A DNA stretch of 64,000 nt from Dermacentor variabilis (lineage: Eukaryota > Arthropoda > Arachnida > Ixodida > Ixodidae). Positions 48,301 through 55,560 of this stretch are shown here, piece after piece. Position 1 is the first letter of the stretch; each line of letters begins with the position of its first letter. Location of the stretch: NCBI RefSeq assembly GCF_050947875.1, contig NC_134574.1, positions 108,604,969 through 108,668,968 of the forward strand, given 5' to 3'. Below the pieces are notes generated by a model. That model saw nothing but the letters and a program-made list of their open reading frames with translations, had not been told where the DNA came from and did not search any database. Position numbers and translations under genes: made by a program.

Positions 48301-50742
48301 ACAGCGGATTTAGCTTTGAAGTTGACCGAGAAATTTCTCTGAGAAAGCAATATTTTTACTTTTTGCTTGAACAGTGATATCTAAGTGTAACTGACAGGGT
48401 GAGCTCGACGATAGTTTCAGACACTGAGGAGCTGTCATATTCGCAGTGAATTAACCCTATCGTCAAATGGCATTTGCACATGGACTCGTGAAGTCAGCCT
48501 TTTTCGCGAGAGCTTCCATTTCCGCCGTTCTGCGGCGACAAGAATGCCACATGACCCGCTGCGGTTGCTTAGTGGCTATGGTGTTGGGCTGGTAAGCACG
48601 AGGTCGCGGGATTGAATCCAGGCTACGGCGGCAGCATTTCGATGGGGGCGAATTGCGAAAATACCCGTCTACTTGGACTTAGGTGCACGTTAGCGAACCC
48701 CGGGTCGTCCAAATTTCCGGAGTCGCCCACTACGGCGTGCCATAAATGTTATTAATTTAAGAATGACACATGAAATGAGCAGACACATCTTGTTTTGCGC
48801 TCACGACATCCATTGAAGAACGATGACCTTTACTAGGTCAGATATCTAAGGATGCTGCAAGCTATTTCCAGATAATGAGTGCAATGTGCCAAGCTTGTTT
48901 AATCATGTATGCATCGTTTTCCACAAGCTGGGTTACCTGCACCGTATTTCTTCAGGTTCCCTGTGGATCGAGGCTAGCACATGTTTAGAAGTATATGCTT
49001 CGAGCAAGCACACACACCACCCAGGAAAGACAGGCAGATTGTTTATCATATCAACGTACCCAAAGGCTGTTTAATTTTCACTGTGCACGAGTAATACTTA
49101 ATGAAGTGGGATTCGTAGGGACCAGCAAGGGTGAACAGAATAAATAAAGTAGGAGGCAGAAAGAAACAGCGTGAGCGATATTCGCATGGCGCCATATGAG
49201 TTGCATGGAATTGAAGATCGCAACATCAAACGCTGTATCAGCGTTACAAGCCTGTTTGTGTATTTCCATGGCTGTCTGCGGAAAGGGAATGTTCTGCTTA
49301 AGCTAACAGGTATTTTCGAACACGAGCTACGCGCAGAATACGGCGCGCATCGTAAGCAAGAGATTGCATTACTTCAGCATGTGTCTCGCGAATCTAACTG
49401 TCCACTTTTCAAATTCAGAATCGCTACCATTACGCCTAGTATCATGGAGAAACGAATAACTTACCTGCTTTTGCTTAAGACCGAAAGGACTGTCGTTGAA
49501 GTAACTCCAGTGATGCTCCAGAAGAAAGTTTTCTAGGAAGCAGACATAATGGATAGGTCACCCTGAGCGGTCAGAAAGGTCCGCTGAATCTCTAGTTTTG
49601 CACGCAGCACTTTAGTGTGAGGCAAGTTGAATGTTCTGCGACAATGAAGGATTATTTTGTAGCACCTGCAGTAACGCCTGTCCCTTAGCTCGTGTAGCCG
49701 AACTTTGCACTACCGAAATGTAAGGTTTAAAATTTGCAGTTCTTAATATGACGCTTCAGATGAGCAACAGAACCCCACTTAACTTGTAAACAATAAAAGC
49801 AAATGCATTCGGGGGGGGGGGGGCGGGGGAAGGGTAGCGCGATATTGCTGCAATGCTTTGATGCTATAGTCGTCGTTTTTGAGGCTGAGCATGCCGCCCA
49901 CTTCTTTACGCAGACAAAAACTGTCACTTCACTCAGAGGCCGACTTGAATACATCATTGTATTATGACATGTGCCGTACTTGCCCGTGCCGTACCCCTCT
50001 CCCTGCCATTCTTCCCTTGACAAGCATAACATATAGTCTTCGTCATCGTGATATTGCTGTATCAACGTCGCACAGTGTCCGACCAACCACCGTCGGCTTG
50101 GGAATGGTGCATTGCATAAACACAGCGAGGGCATGAGAAAAACGTTTCGTGCTCGGTGGTGCATAAATATAATCAATGCATCATGGCACACGTACCCCTC
50201 CCCTCCCACACCTCCTCTCCGTGTTTGCCTCTGGTAATGAGGCGATAAACATAGCGACCGACAAACCCGCGCCGAAATGCAAGAAGGTATTTGACTACGG
50301 TGAAGCGCAAAATAGGCGGGGCCAAAGGAACAGGAGACAGGCGGGAAGGACAGGACGAACGGGTTTCTTCTTGCTTTGGTCCCATCCATTGTGCTTCACC
50401 GTTTCCAAATACGTATCACCGACTTGCCCGAAATTCTACTCTTATTAAAGTACAAGAAGGCAGGCAAAAAAAAGGTTGGTTTTGAAATTCACGAAGGACG
50501 CTCTTTCGCGCCTTATCAAGGGTGCAAGCAATGCGAAGGTAAACGAAAAATCTCCAAGTAATTGACTCACTCTGTTCGGTGGTTGCGAACCGCCAGAGGG
50601 CATAGGCGAAAGCAGTGTAAGAAAGTACCCAGTGGTACACCTTTCCAGGAGTCCACCTCCATCTTGAAAGTTGAAAATTAAGTTTTGGTGTTGTCGTTAC
50701 GTCGCATATACGCCACAACACTTTCAATGCGAATGAAGGCAC
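24261..50742 (-). CDS. HHAT: Hedgehog acyltransferase (HHAT/Rasp), MBOAT family, 11 coding exons
   Basis: MBOAT-family membrane enzyme that attaches palmitate to the N-terminal Cys of Hedgehog (in flies also of EGF-type ligands) in the ER/Golgi. Exons, in transcript order: 50571-50742, 49465-49532, 47527-47637, 45662-45856, 41126-41359, 39616-39731, 34968-35174, 32483-32518, 30089-30290, 28042-28186, 24261-24379. Each border is GT..AG and each phase fits, giving one frame of about 534 residues (507 if the downstream ATG is used). Landmarks in order: first membrane segment VYHWVLSYTAFAYALW; DAVNWEW (human DFEW); GLMPYMAAY; YLPTVYLGP; LLMELMSHFFYGSAMS; APCIARLH, whose Cys matches the haem-binding Cys of human HHAT; WRYFDRGMHLFIRRYIYEP with the catalytic Asp; TCTWHN with the catalytic His exactly 40 residues later; C-terminal GFPFPLVPILVVMYSLCHVS. 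No internal stop. Only the start codon is doubtful. A related MBOAT paralogue is less likely given the match to HHAT throughout. Confidence 0.92.
24470..26500 (+). mobile_element. I-group LINE with RNase H, 5'-truncated (LINE-3), in HHAT intron 10
   Basis: It starts inside the RT: LLLMKHQLIQ, LGLDVEKAFARVKHTAILGV (the usual AFD of motif A is AFA) and VVYADDIIAW with the YADD box intact at 24872-24883. The thumb follows (25259-25465), then an RNase H remnant with SDSKA and RWFPVHMGNVDETLVNLNED (25830-26080), then the Cys segment MDCNDCNG. A polyadenylation-type AATAAATG at about 26494 precedes the (CACACG)n tail. Many stops and shifts. It lies antisense to the host gene. Confidence 0.82.
26503..26553 (+). 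repeat. (CACACG)n microsatellite, tail of LINE-3
   Basis: An irregular run of CACACG/CACGCA units follows directly on the 3' end of LINE-3. Confidence 0.8.
26560..27750. other. Intronic sequence without recognisable content
   Basis: Part of HHAT intron 10. Two hydrophobic frames at 26.5-26.9 kb lack any family signature. TACACGGA-type fragments near 27.2 kb (AATTTGAATATGAGAGAAAACATG) echo 19503-19530, so a shared old repeat is possible. Confidence 0.3.
27757..27975 (-). mobile_element. Ruka-type SINE, copy 2, in HHAT intron 10
   Basis: On plus it reads TTTCTTTAACGTGCTCCTAAAT, then GAATCGAACCCGCTACCTCGTGC (complement of box B) and CCATAGTCCC..CGCGGTGGG (complement of box A). It lies 67 bases beyond the donor of HHAT exon 10. 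Confidence 0.75.
28042..28186 (-). CDS. HHAT: HHAT exon 10
   Basis: 145 bases, acceptor GCTGTGCCAG, donor GTAAGC, phases 0 in and 1 out. It reads GRYLESAERMRVARALLGSP then HFLLTICACLFHLAQLDV, matching human ARYFSPQARRRF and the membrane pass behind it. Confidence 0.92.
28190..29700. other. HHAT intron 9, left part: low-complexity TCG/TCA stretch
   Basis: From about 29040 to 29330 the sequence is a cryptically simple mix of TCGTC, TCATC and CGTAGTC. At about 29685 CCTTTATTGA could be the end of a minus-strand LINE whose body is missing. No exon-like segment was found. Confidence 0.35.
29733..29775 (+). repeat. 11-base tandem repeat (CTTCTGCAGYC)
   Basis: Four near-perfect units of TCTTCTGCAGT/CCTTCTGCAGC stand in a row. 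Confidence 0.8.
30089..30290 (-). CDS. HHAT: HHAT exon 9 with the catalytic His
   Basis: 202 bases, acceptor TTTGTAACCACAG, donor GTACTG, phases 2 in and 0 out. It reads YIYEPVLGGNRTAVRLVLST, AVAFTFTCTWHNLYSHN and LSALGIALEVITIEL. The His of TWHN aligns with the family's invariant His. The donor is the weakest of the set; GTTTGA 73 bases further on is an alternative but breaks the phase with exon 10. Confidence 0.92.
30308..30372 (+). repeat. GATA/GATAAATA microsatellite next to HHAT exon 9 acceptor
   Basis: AGATAGATAGATAGATAGG and relatives, then AAATAAA units. In transcript sense this is a TATC tract ending only about 17 bases before the acceptor of exon 9, so it forms the polypyrimidine/branch region. 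Confidence 0.85.
30458..30612 (-). mobile_element. Ruka-type SINE, copy 3, partial
   Basis: Plus reads CCTGGGACTCCTTAACGTGCAC, TGTTTTCGCAATG.., GCAGCCGCTGCGGCCGAAATTG and ATAGCTACGGAACCCG, the reverse complement of the SINE body and head. It lies in HHAT intron 8. Confidence 0.72.
31465..31815 (+). repeat. Tandem repeat of ~75-85-base units, about four copies
   Basis: The recurring blocks are GCCGGGCCGACCTACGG, GGAAGTGAAGCAGGCGTTA, CACTCCCCATACGTG and GCCGATC.CAAAGATAGT. Copies begin near 31475, 31555, 31610, 31690 and 31765; the second is shortened. It lies in HHAT intron 8. Confidence 0.8.
32483..32518 (-). CDS. HHAT: HHAT exon 8, 36-base micro-exon with the catalytic Asp
   Basis: Bordered by ACCCTTTTCAG and GTATGT, phases 2 in and 2 out. 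With the split Arg codons at both ends it reads R-YFDRGMHLFIR-R, matching human RYFDVGLHNFLIR. Without it exons 7 and 9 still join in frame, but the Asp would be missing. Confidence 0.95.
32520..34500. other. HHAT intron 7, mostly featureless
   Basis: No coding signature on either strand. The stretch 33220-33410 is GC-rich with small frames only. Confidence 0.3.
34528..34755 (+). mobile_element. Ruka-type SINE, copy 4, in HHAT intron 7
   Basis: Head CCTTGGCTTAGTGGGGCTGC (box A), then TTGTTCGATCCCGGGCACGG (box B), then AAGGTGCGCGTTAAAGAACC and a GTGGTTTTGTCACGTAAAGCC end. An A-rich insert (A12) stands at about 34605-34620. Confidence 0.75.
34968..35174 (-). CDS. HHAT: HHAT exon 7 with haem-site Cys
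   Basis: 207 bases, acceptor CTGGCCTCGCAG, donor GTAAGC, phases 2 in and 2 out. It reads SAMSNLAWMGEKLDLASLAG, FRYYVSYLFTYGFAG and APCIARLHRCSRFW. The Cys in APCIA stands 15 residues before the catalytic Asp, as Cys324 does before Asp339 in human HHAT. Confidence 0.94.
35180..37300. other. HHAT intron 6, left part: microsatellites and a G-run
   Basis: GATGATGATGATGATGATAATAATAATAATAG stretches over 35869-35900, preceded by CATATATATATTCACC, as at the end of some LINEs. A G-run of about 13 stands near 36908. The 216-codon frame at 35572-36222 crosses the microsatellite and shows no family signature. Confidence 0.35.
37300..39560 (-). mobile_element. Penelope-like element, RT and GIY-YIG remnants, in HHAT intron 6
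   Basis: Leftwards from 39515: LQIHGTSMGRPFAPTYANIF and LGYIDDTFII (the YIDD box of Penelope RT, 39330-39341 on plus), then NFVDTTIYIDNGALKTTLYR and HHPRHCKQGIFKGKATRLRR (39318-38869). Next come VAYRRNINFKDILVHAKL and CGRPR.STCKH (38853-38640), the linker Cys motif before the GIY-YIG endonuclease, which is degraded. The 37.3-38.2 kb part would be the terminal pLTR. The 5' third of the RT is missing, cut at about 39560, some 50 bases from HHAT exon 6. It has the same orientation as the host gene. Confidence 0.85.
37311..37350 (-). ncRNA. Hammerhead-ribozyme-like core in the Penelope terminal region
   Basis: The minus strand reads ATGACGA, then AGATAGG-TCCT-CCTATC (a 6-pair stem II with loop), then GAAAC. 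The hammerhead consensus is CUGANGA, stem II, GAAA. The first C is changed, so activity is unlikely. Hammerhead motifs in Penelope terminal repeats are known; stems I and III were not resolved here. Confidence 0.5.
39616..39731 (-). CDS. HHAT: HHAT exon 6
   Basis: 116 bases, acceptor TTCTGCGCAG, donor GTAAGG, phases 0 in and 2 out. It reads LDKPKPSCTPRVIAAAIARF and YLLMELMSHFFYG, matching human LMAHLMYMHAIYSS. The exon is squeezed between a Penelope element (ends about 50 bases away) and a LINE end (about 130 bases away). Confidence 0.92.
39860..40276 (+). mobile_element. I-group LINE 3' end (LINE-4) in HHAT intron 5
   Basis: The frame ending at TAG 40224-40226 reads ELTKYFYLERRVFPPPHSKL, AVTLRLLQTSSYPNPASLN and CSCVACGEVATLLHMLWECG, the C-terminal Cys/His segment of I-group ORF2 with the C..C....H...C pattern intact. 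AATAAA stands at 40270-40275. The element is 5'-truncated near 39860. It matches in type the ends of the copies at 12.0, 26.2 and 52.45 kb. Confidence 0.85.
40283..40570 (+). repeat. (TCAC)72 microsatellite, grown from the LINE-4 tail
   Basis: 288 bases of uninterrupted TCAC follow the AATAAAAGTTTAT of LINE-4. The purity over 72 units shows recent growth (or an assembly-collapsed longer array). Its translation as repeated THSL is an artefact. Confidence 0.97.
41126..41359 (-). CDS. HHAT: HHAT exon 5
   Basis: 234 bases, phase 0 at both ends, acceptor TTTTTTCCGCCAG, donor GTATGT. It reads YMYSRYGLMPYMAAYVTFHW, NILRGLSFSVD and YLLYLPTVYLGPPQRYNDY, the MBOAT region matching human SLELCW..YPVLHNGP. 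RTE sequence begins about 470 bases upstream. Confidence 0.94.
41825..43560 (-). mobile_element. RTE-clade LINE, 5'-truncated, in HHAT intron 4
   Basis: Leftwards from 43550: KQGNIISN..VKAEEKFYTDLYS and SSITIDELITVLEDMKREKI (43.5-43.3 kb), YMAFIDYEKGFYSVE (motif A; the usual AFDSVE has become GFYSVE), GIKQGDTIS, NLRFADDIVLF (box intact near 42600-42613), KTKIVMNSRARYQEF, CILPVLTYGAETWRPPKK and VPREGRCSRGRQKTR..DEIRKIAGASLNRLAQDR. This covers the RT and the RTE C-terminal segment. Shifts separate the pieces. It is in the same family as 3815-4363. Confidence 0.85.
43565..44190. other. HHAT intron 4, no recognisable content
   Basis: AT-rich sequence with short frames only. Confidence 0.3.
44192..44301. 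repeat. 110-base near-perfect palindrome without spacer
   Basis: GTAACCGCGCAAACGACAAC at 44192 is mirrored by GTTGTCGTTTGCGCGGTTAC ending at 44301. Over 55 pairs I find only two mismatches: 44233/44260 and the central pair. Beyond it the symmetry fades through ATGCATT/AATGCAC on both sides. It can extrude a cruciform. It looks like two copies of one transposon end joined head to head. Confidence 0.92.
44305..45660. other. HHAT intron 4, AT-rich, no gene seen
   Basis: GTTTCAGGGCCCCTTTAAG at about 44912-44931 has the look of a tick repeat end, but there is no second copy here. (ATATAAGAT)n-like short repeats stand at 45070-45110. Confidence 0.3.
45662..45856 (-). CDS. HHAT: HHAT exon 4
   Basis: 195 bases, phase 0 at both ends, acceptor CTTCTCGCAG, donor GTGAGT. 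Almost wholly hydrophobic: LVSVFYAAYSFLFVTFTFGW, then VALLFVGQHAVFYAV and IPALCYVAAALIHF, covering two or three membrane passes. Confidence 0.92.
45900..46615. other. HHAT intron 3, left part, no recognisable content
   Basis: Short frames only, AT-rich. Confidence 0.3.
46620..47060 (-). mobile_element. Penelope-like GIY-YIG endonuclease fragment, in HHAT intron 3
   Basis: In the minus frame around 46.93-46.81 kb stand KHRNKFRHYMANVVYEM, then GCGCRYVGQMGRCFNE, the VVY..(I)PL.CG.RYVGQTGR signature of the Penelope endonuclease. Further on, through shifts, come CKPRFHDPKFM and IEEAFFIKRWADKCI (46.72-46.63 kb). The RT part is absent. It is a different copy from that at 37.3-39.6 kb, and its endonuclease is better kept. 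Confidence 0.7.
47527..47637 (-). CDS. HHAT: HHAT exon 3
   Basis: 111 bases, phase 0 at both ends, donor GTAAGC. It reads DAVNWEWQTTKYVMATAWMW then YLLHPVLGRV, a membrane segment behind the DxEW-like box. Two other frames are open across part of it, but only this one joins its neighbours. Confidence 0.9.
47645..48550. other. HHAT intron 2, right part, no recognisable content
   Basis: Short frames only. Confidence 0.3.
48555..48762 (+). mobile_element. Ruka-type SINE, copy 5, in HHAT intron 2
   Basis: ACCCGCTGCGGTTGCTTAGTGG (box A), GAGGTCGCGGGATTGAATCC (box B), then TCGATGGGGGCGAATTGCG, AGGTGCACGTTAGCGAACCC and GGCGTGCCATAAATG. In opposite orientation to copy 1 and well preserved. Confidence 0.85.
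49465..49532 (-). CDS. HHAT: HHAT exon 2
   Basis: 68 bases between CCTAG and GTAAGT. With the leftover base of exon 1 it reads K then NFLLEHHWSYFNDSPFGLKQ, the luminal linker that in human HHAT also precedes the DFEW box. Phases 1 in, 0 out. Confidence 0.88.
49727..50389 (-). CDS. Orphan 220-residue open frame in HHAT intron 1, C2H2/C2HC-like end
   Basis: Function unknown. The frame from ATG 50389 is unusually long for intronic DNA that is not a LINE. Its last 28 residues read ECICFYCLQVKWGSVAHLKR then HIKNCKF, a C-x2-C..H-x3-H-x3-C arrangement like one zinc finger. The PRPPPP before it is read from a 14-15-base C-run (G-run on plus near 49810), so the frame is at risk from length errors. 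No splice site pairs it convincingly with HHAT exons 1 or 2. It may be chance or a fragment of an unknown gene. Confidence 0.25.
   Translation of the reverse strand: MDGTKARRNPFVLSFPPVSCSFGPAYFALHRSQIPSCISARVCRSLCLSPHYQRQTRRGGVGGEGYVCHDALIIFMHHRARNVFLMPSLCLCNAPFPSRRWLVGHCATLIQQYHDDEDYMLCLSREEWQGEGYGTGKYGTCHNTMMYSSRPLSEVTVFVCVKKWAACSASKTTTIASKHCSNIALPFPRPPPPECICFYCLQVKWGSVAHLKRHIKNCKF
50571..50742 (-). CDS. HHAT: HHAT exon 1, first membrane segment; start codon uncertain
   Basis: The in-frame ATG at 50742 gives 57 residues ending RFATTEQ; donor GTGAGT at 50570. A better placed ATG (AAGATGG, 50661-50663) is one base out of frame with the membrane segment because of an AAA run at 50643-50645. 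A TATAAG box (minus strand, near 50764) lies so close to the upstream ATG that the downstream one is more natural. Confidence 0.75.
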
Positions 50743-50754
50743 ATACTCACATTC

Positions 50755-50768
50755 ACCTACTTATACAA
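50755..50768 (-). promoter_or_regulatory. HHAT: TATA-like box upstream of HHAT
   Basis: The minus strand reads TTGTATAAGTAGG. If used, transcription would begin near 50735, below the ATG at 50742 and about 70 bases above the ATG at 50661-50663. This is positional inference only. Confidence 0.3.
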
Positions 50769-51069
50769 GAACAGAGTAAAACTCATGAATACACATATGT
50801 ACGCGCGCAGAAACACCCTAACACATACGCAACGAATCGTACGGACACAAACCACAGAAACACGCAGACAAACACAGCCACACCTGCCCTCGTTGTGCTC
50901 TCATGCCTTCGTTATATTTATGCAATGCACCGTTCCCAAGCTGACGGTGGTTTGTCGCACGCTGGCTTGGGCAAGGTGATATTCCAGCGGCCCCAATGTC
51001 TCCGGTTCCTTTTTGCTTCTCTTGTTCCTTTCACTCATTGTCAGTTGCGGTAATTCAAGAAAATACTAA

Positions 51070-51740
51070 CAGACAGGCACACATATAAGCTCACACACAC
51101 GCAAAAGCATACGCGCCGATGTACAAGCACATTTGTGAAAATACAGACATAAATACAGGCCTAAACACAAACTCACGGGCACACACAGACACATACAGCC
51201 CGCTCACGTGTGCGCACACACAAATACACGCACACATATACAGATGTACAAGGAGGAGAAGATTTTATTGAAGAGAAGAGAGGTGGGGTCAGCAGGGAGA
51301 GCATGTCTCTGTCCTGTTGGTGCTCGCTTGTGTAAGGGGTGAGACGGAATGCGAGAGGCATATGTCATGTGATTATGCTATATGGCAATGCGCTAATATA
51401 TACACGCTGTCCGTTCAAAATGTGGATGTTCACTATGGACGCACTGAGCTGCACACATAGACACATAGAAAGACACAACCGGTGCAGAAGCATGCGCAGG
51501 CGCAGCAGCACTATCACACCCGTGCGGATGCTCATATTACAAACGTATATGCAGAGAGGGACACAGCCCACACAGGAGCCCTAACACGCGCATGCACTAT
51601 GACACAGCAACACAGGCACGCGCGACCACTGACAAATACGCCCCCTCGCACCAAACACGCAAGCCCGCAAACATGCTCACGCAGATGTAACACTCACCAC
51701 AGGAGCAAACATACACGCACATATAAGGTCGGCCGCGCAG
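51070..51740 (+). repeat. CA-rich low-complexity region
   Basis: Cryptic (CACA), (ACACGCA) repeats over 51070-51250 and again over 51430-51740, the latter related to 410-850. In between, GAAGATTTTATTGAAG at about 51258 may be the end of a minus-strand element. No coding sense. Confidence 0.65.
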
Positions 51741-52049
51741 AAGACGGAACGACACCTGACTCGTATGTTAGGTCTCTTAAATTAGGCTGAACCTTCTGTA
51801 CCAGTTCGAAGAGTACCCTACTTTTGTCCTTGTTTTGATAGTGCATCGGGTGGCACCTACACCGCGCTCTTGGATTTTAGTTCGTGCGAGGCCACTTCAG
51901 CGTGATTTGATGGCTCAAGTGCTCTCGGTACTCTGGAAATGCAGATGTGCACGAGCTCTCGGTAGCAGACGACGTGGCGCAGCGCAAGGTGCTTCAGGGT
52001 TCGTGGACGTAAATATAACCGTCTTTGGTTACAACAGGAAAACACGGCG

Positions 52050-52200
52050 AAGGCGGCAGACGGAAATTCAAGACGATGACAAAAACGAGAACAAGGTGAA
52101 AGCAGGAGCCAATGTTTCGACAAGTGGACTTGTCTTTCTCAAGGCAACATGTGCTTTCCTCGGCACGCTATATGTAGGTAGGGCCCTTTTAAAGGGGAGA
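52050..52200 (-). mobile_element. Penelope-like terminal fragment with hammerhead-like core
   Basis: The minus strand reads CCTTGAGAA, AGACAAGT-CC-ACTTGTC (a perfect 7-pair stem), then GAAACATTGGC. The same stem-GAAAC-RTTGGC layout occurs at 37311-37350 in a Penelope element. No coding part is attached. It separates the LINE-2 end from the CA-rich region. Confidence 0.5.
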
Positions 52201-53444
52201 GGGGGTAAGGCGCGTGGGTGAGGCAACGATCGAGGGTGCGTTAGCGACGAGGATGTAGAACTGAAAAGAAACGTGTGCTATTCAACGTCGCTAGAGGAAT
52301 GGGAGGTAGCGCATTGTGTCAGCCGGTTGACGTGTCACCGGCTCGCCCCACGGCTAGGAATTTCACGTCCGGGCTAGTGCTAAGGAGCACTTCCTCCCAC
52401 GAGGAATGCGAGGAAGGGGCCAGGAGATCGAGGGGCAGGGGGGTCCTCCTCACAGTCCCAGATGATGAAACTGAGAGTAGCTAGTTCGCCGCACAGGTGT
52501 CAGTACGGACTTACTCTGTCCGGGTTAATGTACGAGCAAACGTAGCGGTTCGGGCATGAATGTGTCTGTAACCTGCGCCAGGTGATCTACTGACGCTGGT
52601 TTAGTTTATTTATGTATTTGTTTTACCTTTAGGGCAAAGAATTACAAAGGGAAGTGGGTAATACACAATAACACTGAAAATACAAACAGCAGAGAACAAT
52701 AAATTACGAAAACATAGACAAGTTAGAATAAGTGATAAACACAATATATCAATCAATAGAAGCGGTAACAGCAGTCCGAAACAATACAGGGCCAGGAATT
52801 GTGGCAATTGAGGAAAGAAGGTGGTTGCAGTCATATGACGTACGAGGAATAAAAGAATCCTAGAATGTTTTAGTTTATGTAAAAATGCCTACTTTATGTA
52901 TGTGATCTGTGCGGCGTGAAAGATATGAAGTGAGAAGAAGCAACTCGTAGAAAATAGACTCATGATGAAGTATTTTGTGAAAAAGGCACAGGCGTGCAAT
53001 TTTGCGTCGTGATGCAAGTGAAGTTAGGCCCAGGGTAGGCTTCACAGTGCTTACGCTTGATGTACGCCGAAAGTCAGAGAGAATAAACCACGCTGATTTG
53101 CGTTGTGACATCTCCAGTAGGTCAATGAAACTCTTAACACCAGGGTCCCAGATTGATGAAACATATTGTAGTTGTGAACGTACGAGTGTGGTGTAGCGTA
53201 GAAGTTTGATGATAGTTGGGACTGCGTGAAAGTTAAGTCTCAGATATCCGAGCATGCGATTAGCTTTGTTAGTGATGTGCTCAATGTGCGCATGCCAGCT
53301 AAGGTTAGACGTAATATGAATTCCGAGGTACTTATATCTTGTAACAGGATCAAGTAACACGCCATTAAGAGTATATACGGGCAATTCACTATTAGCACGA
53401 GAGATGCGCATAAGTTTCCACTTTTCAGCATTTAAAGCCATATT

Positions 53445-53747
53445 CTAAGTTTTGCACCATGTTGAGATAGCGTTAAGGTCAGACTGAATCATGTGCTTGT
53501 CACTATCATTTGTTATTTCCCGAAAAAGGACGCAGTCATAGGCAAAAAGAAGTACAGAAGAAGAAAGTTTATTAAGTAAATCGTTGATAAATATAAGAAA
53601 AAGCAGGGGCCCCAAGACGGTGCCTTGGGGCACACCGGAAAGACCAGGGTGAACGGTGGAATTAACATTGTTGACTGCAACAAATCGCTGACAATGGGTA
53701 AGGAAACCTTCAAGGAATTTTAGAATGTTAGTGTCTAATCCTACCAT
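53445..53747 (-). pseudogene. CR1 RT palm with altered catalytic box
   Basis: One of the two Asp residues of the FADD box reads Tyr (FAYDC). The preceding GVPQGTVLGPLLF box is intact. Together with stops on both sides this segment cannot act. Confidence 0.75.
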
Positions 53748-54044
53748 GCGCAGTTTTAGTCACAAAAGATAATGGGAAACCTTATCAAATGCCTTCGCGA
53801 AATCTAGAAAGATGCAGTCGGCGGTCGAGCGGCAGTATAAAATTGCTTGAAGTTTGTGCGTGAATAAGAGTAGTTGTGTTTCGCATGAATAGGACTTCCT
53901 AAAACCATGCTGAGAAGGATGAAAAAACGAGTTTGATTCAAGGAAAGTGACAATATGTGAAAAGGGTATGTGCCCTAAGATTTTGCATGGGATGCTGGTA
54001 ATAGATATGGGCCGTTAGTTAAAAGGCGACTGTTTATTACCAGA

Positions 54045-55106
54045 TTAATGCACAGGAACCACTTTACCTATCTTCCACTCGGCCGGTAGTTCAACATTTT
54101 CCAATGATTGCTGAAATATTTTAGTTAAGGCAAGCGATGAATACAATTTAGTACTTTTCAGGAACTTTGTAGTAATGCAATCAACACCAGCGCTGGAAGA
54201 TATCTTAAGATTATCAGTTATTTTAGCTATACCGTCAGAATGGATGACTACAGGGTACATTGGGAGGAAGTTGTTATGAAGCAGTTGAGGGAAATCCGTT
54301 GATTCACCACTTGAAAAAAAGCTCGAAAAAACATCATTCACTACATTTGAACAGGCAGTATCAGATATTGGTTCGTCACTTGTACTCGTTAGTATTATTC
54401 TGGTCGTTTCAGAGGGATTAATGACACTCCAAAATTTTCTTGCGTTGTTGAGCAACATACCCGGTAGAGTGCTATTCTGGTAATTTGTTTTAGCGTTCTT
54501 TACCGCAGAATTGTAAGTGTAAGCTGCAGAGCGATAACGGGACCAATGATGTTCAGTGCGTGATTCTTTAGCTGAACGGAAGAAGCGCTTCTTACGGTTA
54601 GACAAACGCTTAAGATGCGCTTTATGCCATGGAGCATGCAGGTGATAAGATATTACGTGAGTTGGTATGAGACGGCGCGTGAGATCTAAGATTTTGTTCT
54701 TGAATAAGAGCCAGTTTGCGTTCAGCGATCGCGAGTCGAATTCGTCGAAAAAGGTGGCCAGGAAACAGCCTAGTTCATCATTAACTTTGTTGAAATCAGC
54801 GCGATGGTACATGCGCATTATTTTAGTGTGACCAGCAGATTTTTGTATAGGAATGTTCACAGAAAAATTTAGCAAGGAATGGTCGCTTAACTGGGGCATG
54901 TAGGTTATTTCTGAACACAGTTCTGGGCATGTTGTTAGTACGAGGTCTAATGTACTTGTTGTAACTTCAGTAATTCTTGTAGGCTGAGTAACAATTTGAG
55001 TAAGATTAAACAATGAGCATAAATTAGTGAATTCCTTGCATAGCGCCAAAGAGGAGGATGGTTGCACCGAGGACCAATCGATGCCCGGAAAGTTAAAATC
55101 ACCCAA
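54045..55106 (-). pseudogene. CR1 endonuclease C-half and RT fingers
   Basis: 353 residues open. GDFNFPGIDW and SDHSLL are the endonuclease boxes. Next comes a helical linker rich in Lys/Arg (LKRLSNRKKRFFRSAKES), then SSSAGVDCITTKFL and LPAEWKIGKVVP, the start of the RT. The N-terminal endonuclease strands lie above 55106 in broken frames. Confidence 0.8.
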
Positions 55107-55560
55107 TAGAAAGATAGATGACGAAGGGTAACGAGTTACTGTGACGTTAATGGTATCATGAAGCTCTGCAAGAAATGTAGGAGAGGCATTAGGCGGTCGA
55201 TAACATGCGCCTAGGATTATTCTGCGGTAGCCTAGTTGAAGAGATATCCATATAATTTCGATGCTTGACGTTATGTGAAGAGAATATGACTATTTTTTTA
55301 CTGACTGATATTAGTACGCCACCACTTTGGCTATCTTTCCTGTCACAACGATATCAGTGGAAATGATTTGATGAATCGAATATCTCAGAATAACGTATGT
55401 ATTGATGCAGCCAAGTTTCAGTTAGGACGACGATGTCAGCGGAGCATGCACTTATGGCAGAGAAGAGTTCAGTACGTCTTTCGATGACACTTCGGATATT
55501 AGTAAATAAGACTGATGTGGGAGCTACGCTTAAATAACGGTCACTGTCCCTCGGTAACCG

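Noticed and set aside
50785..51053. His/Thr-rich frames in the CA-rich region upstream of HHAT exon 1
   Set aside because: They reflect low-complexity ACAC sequence without conserved features.
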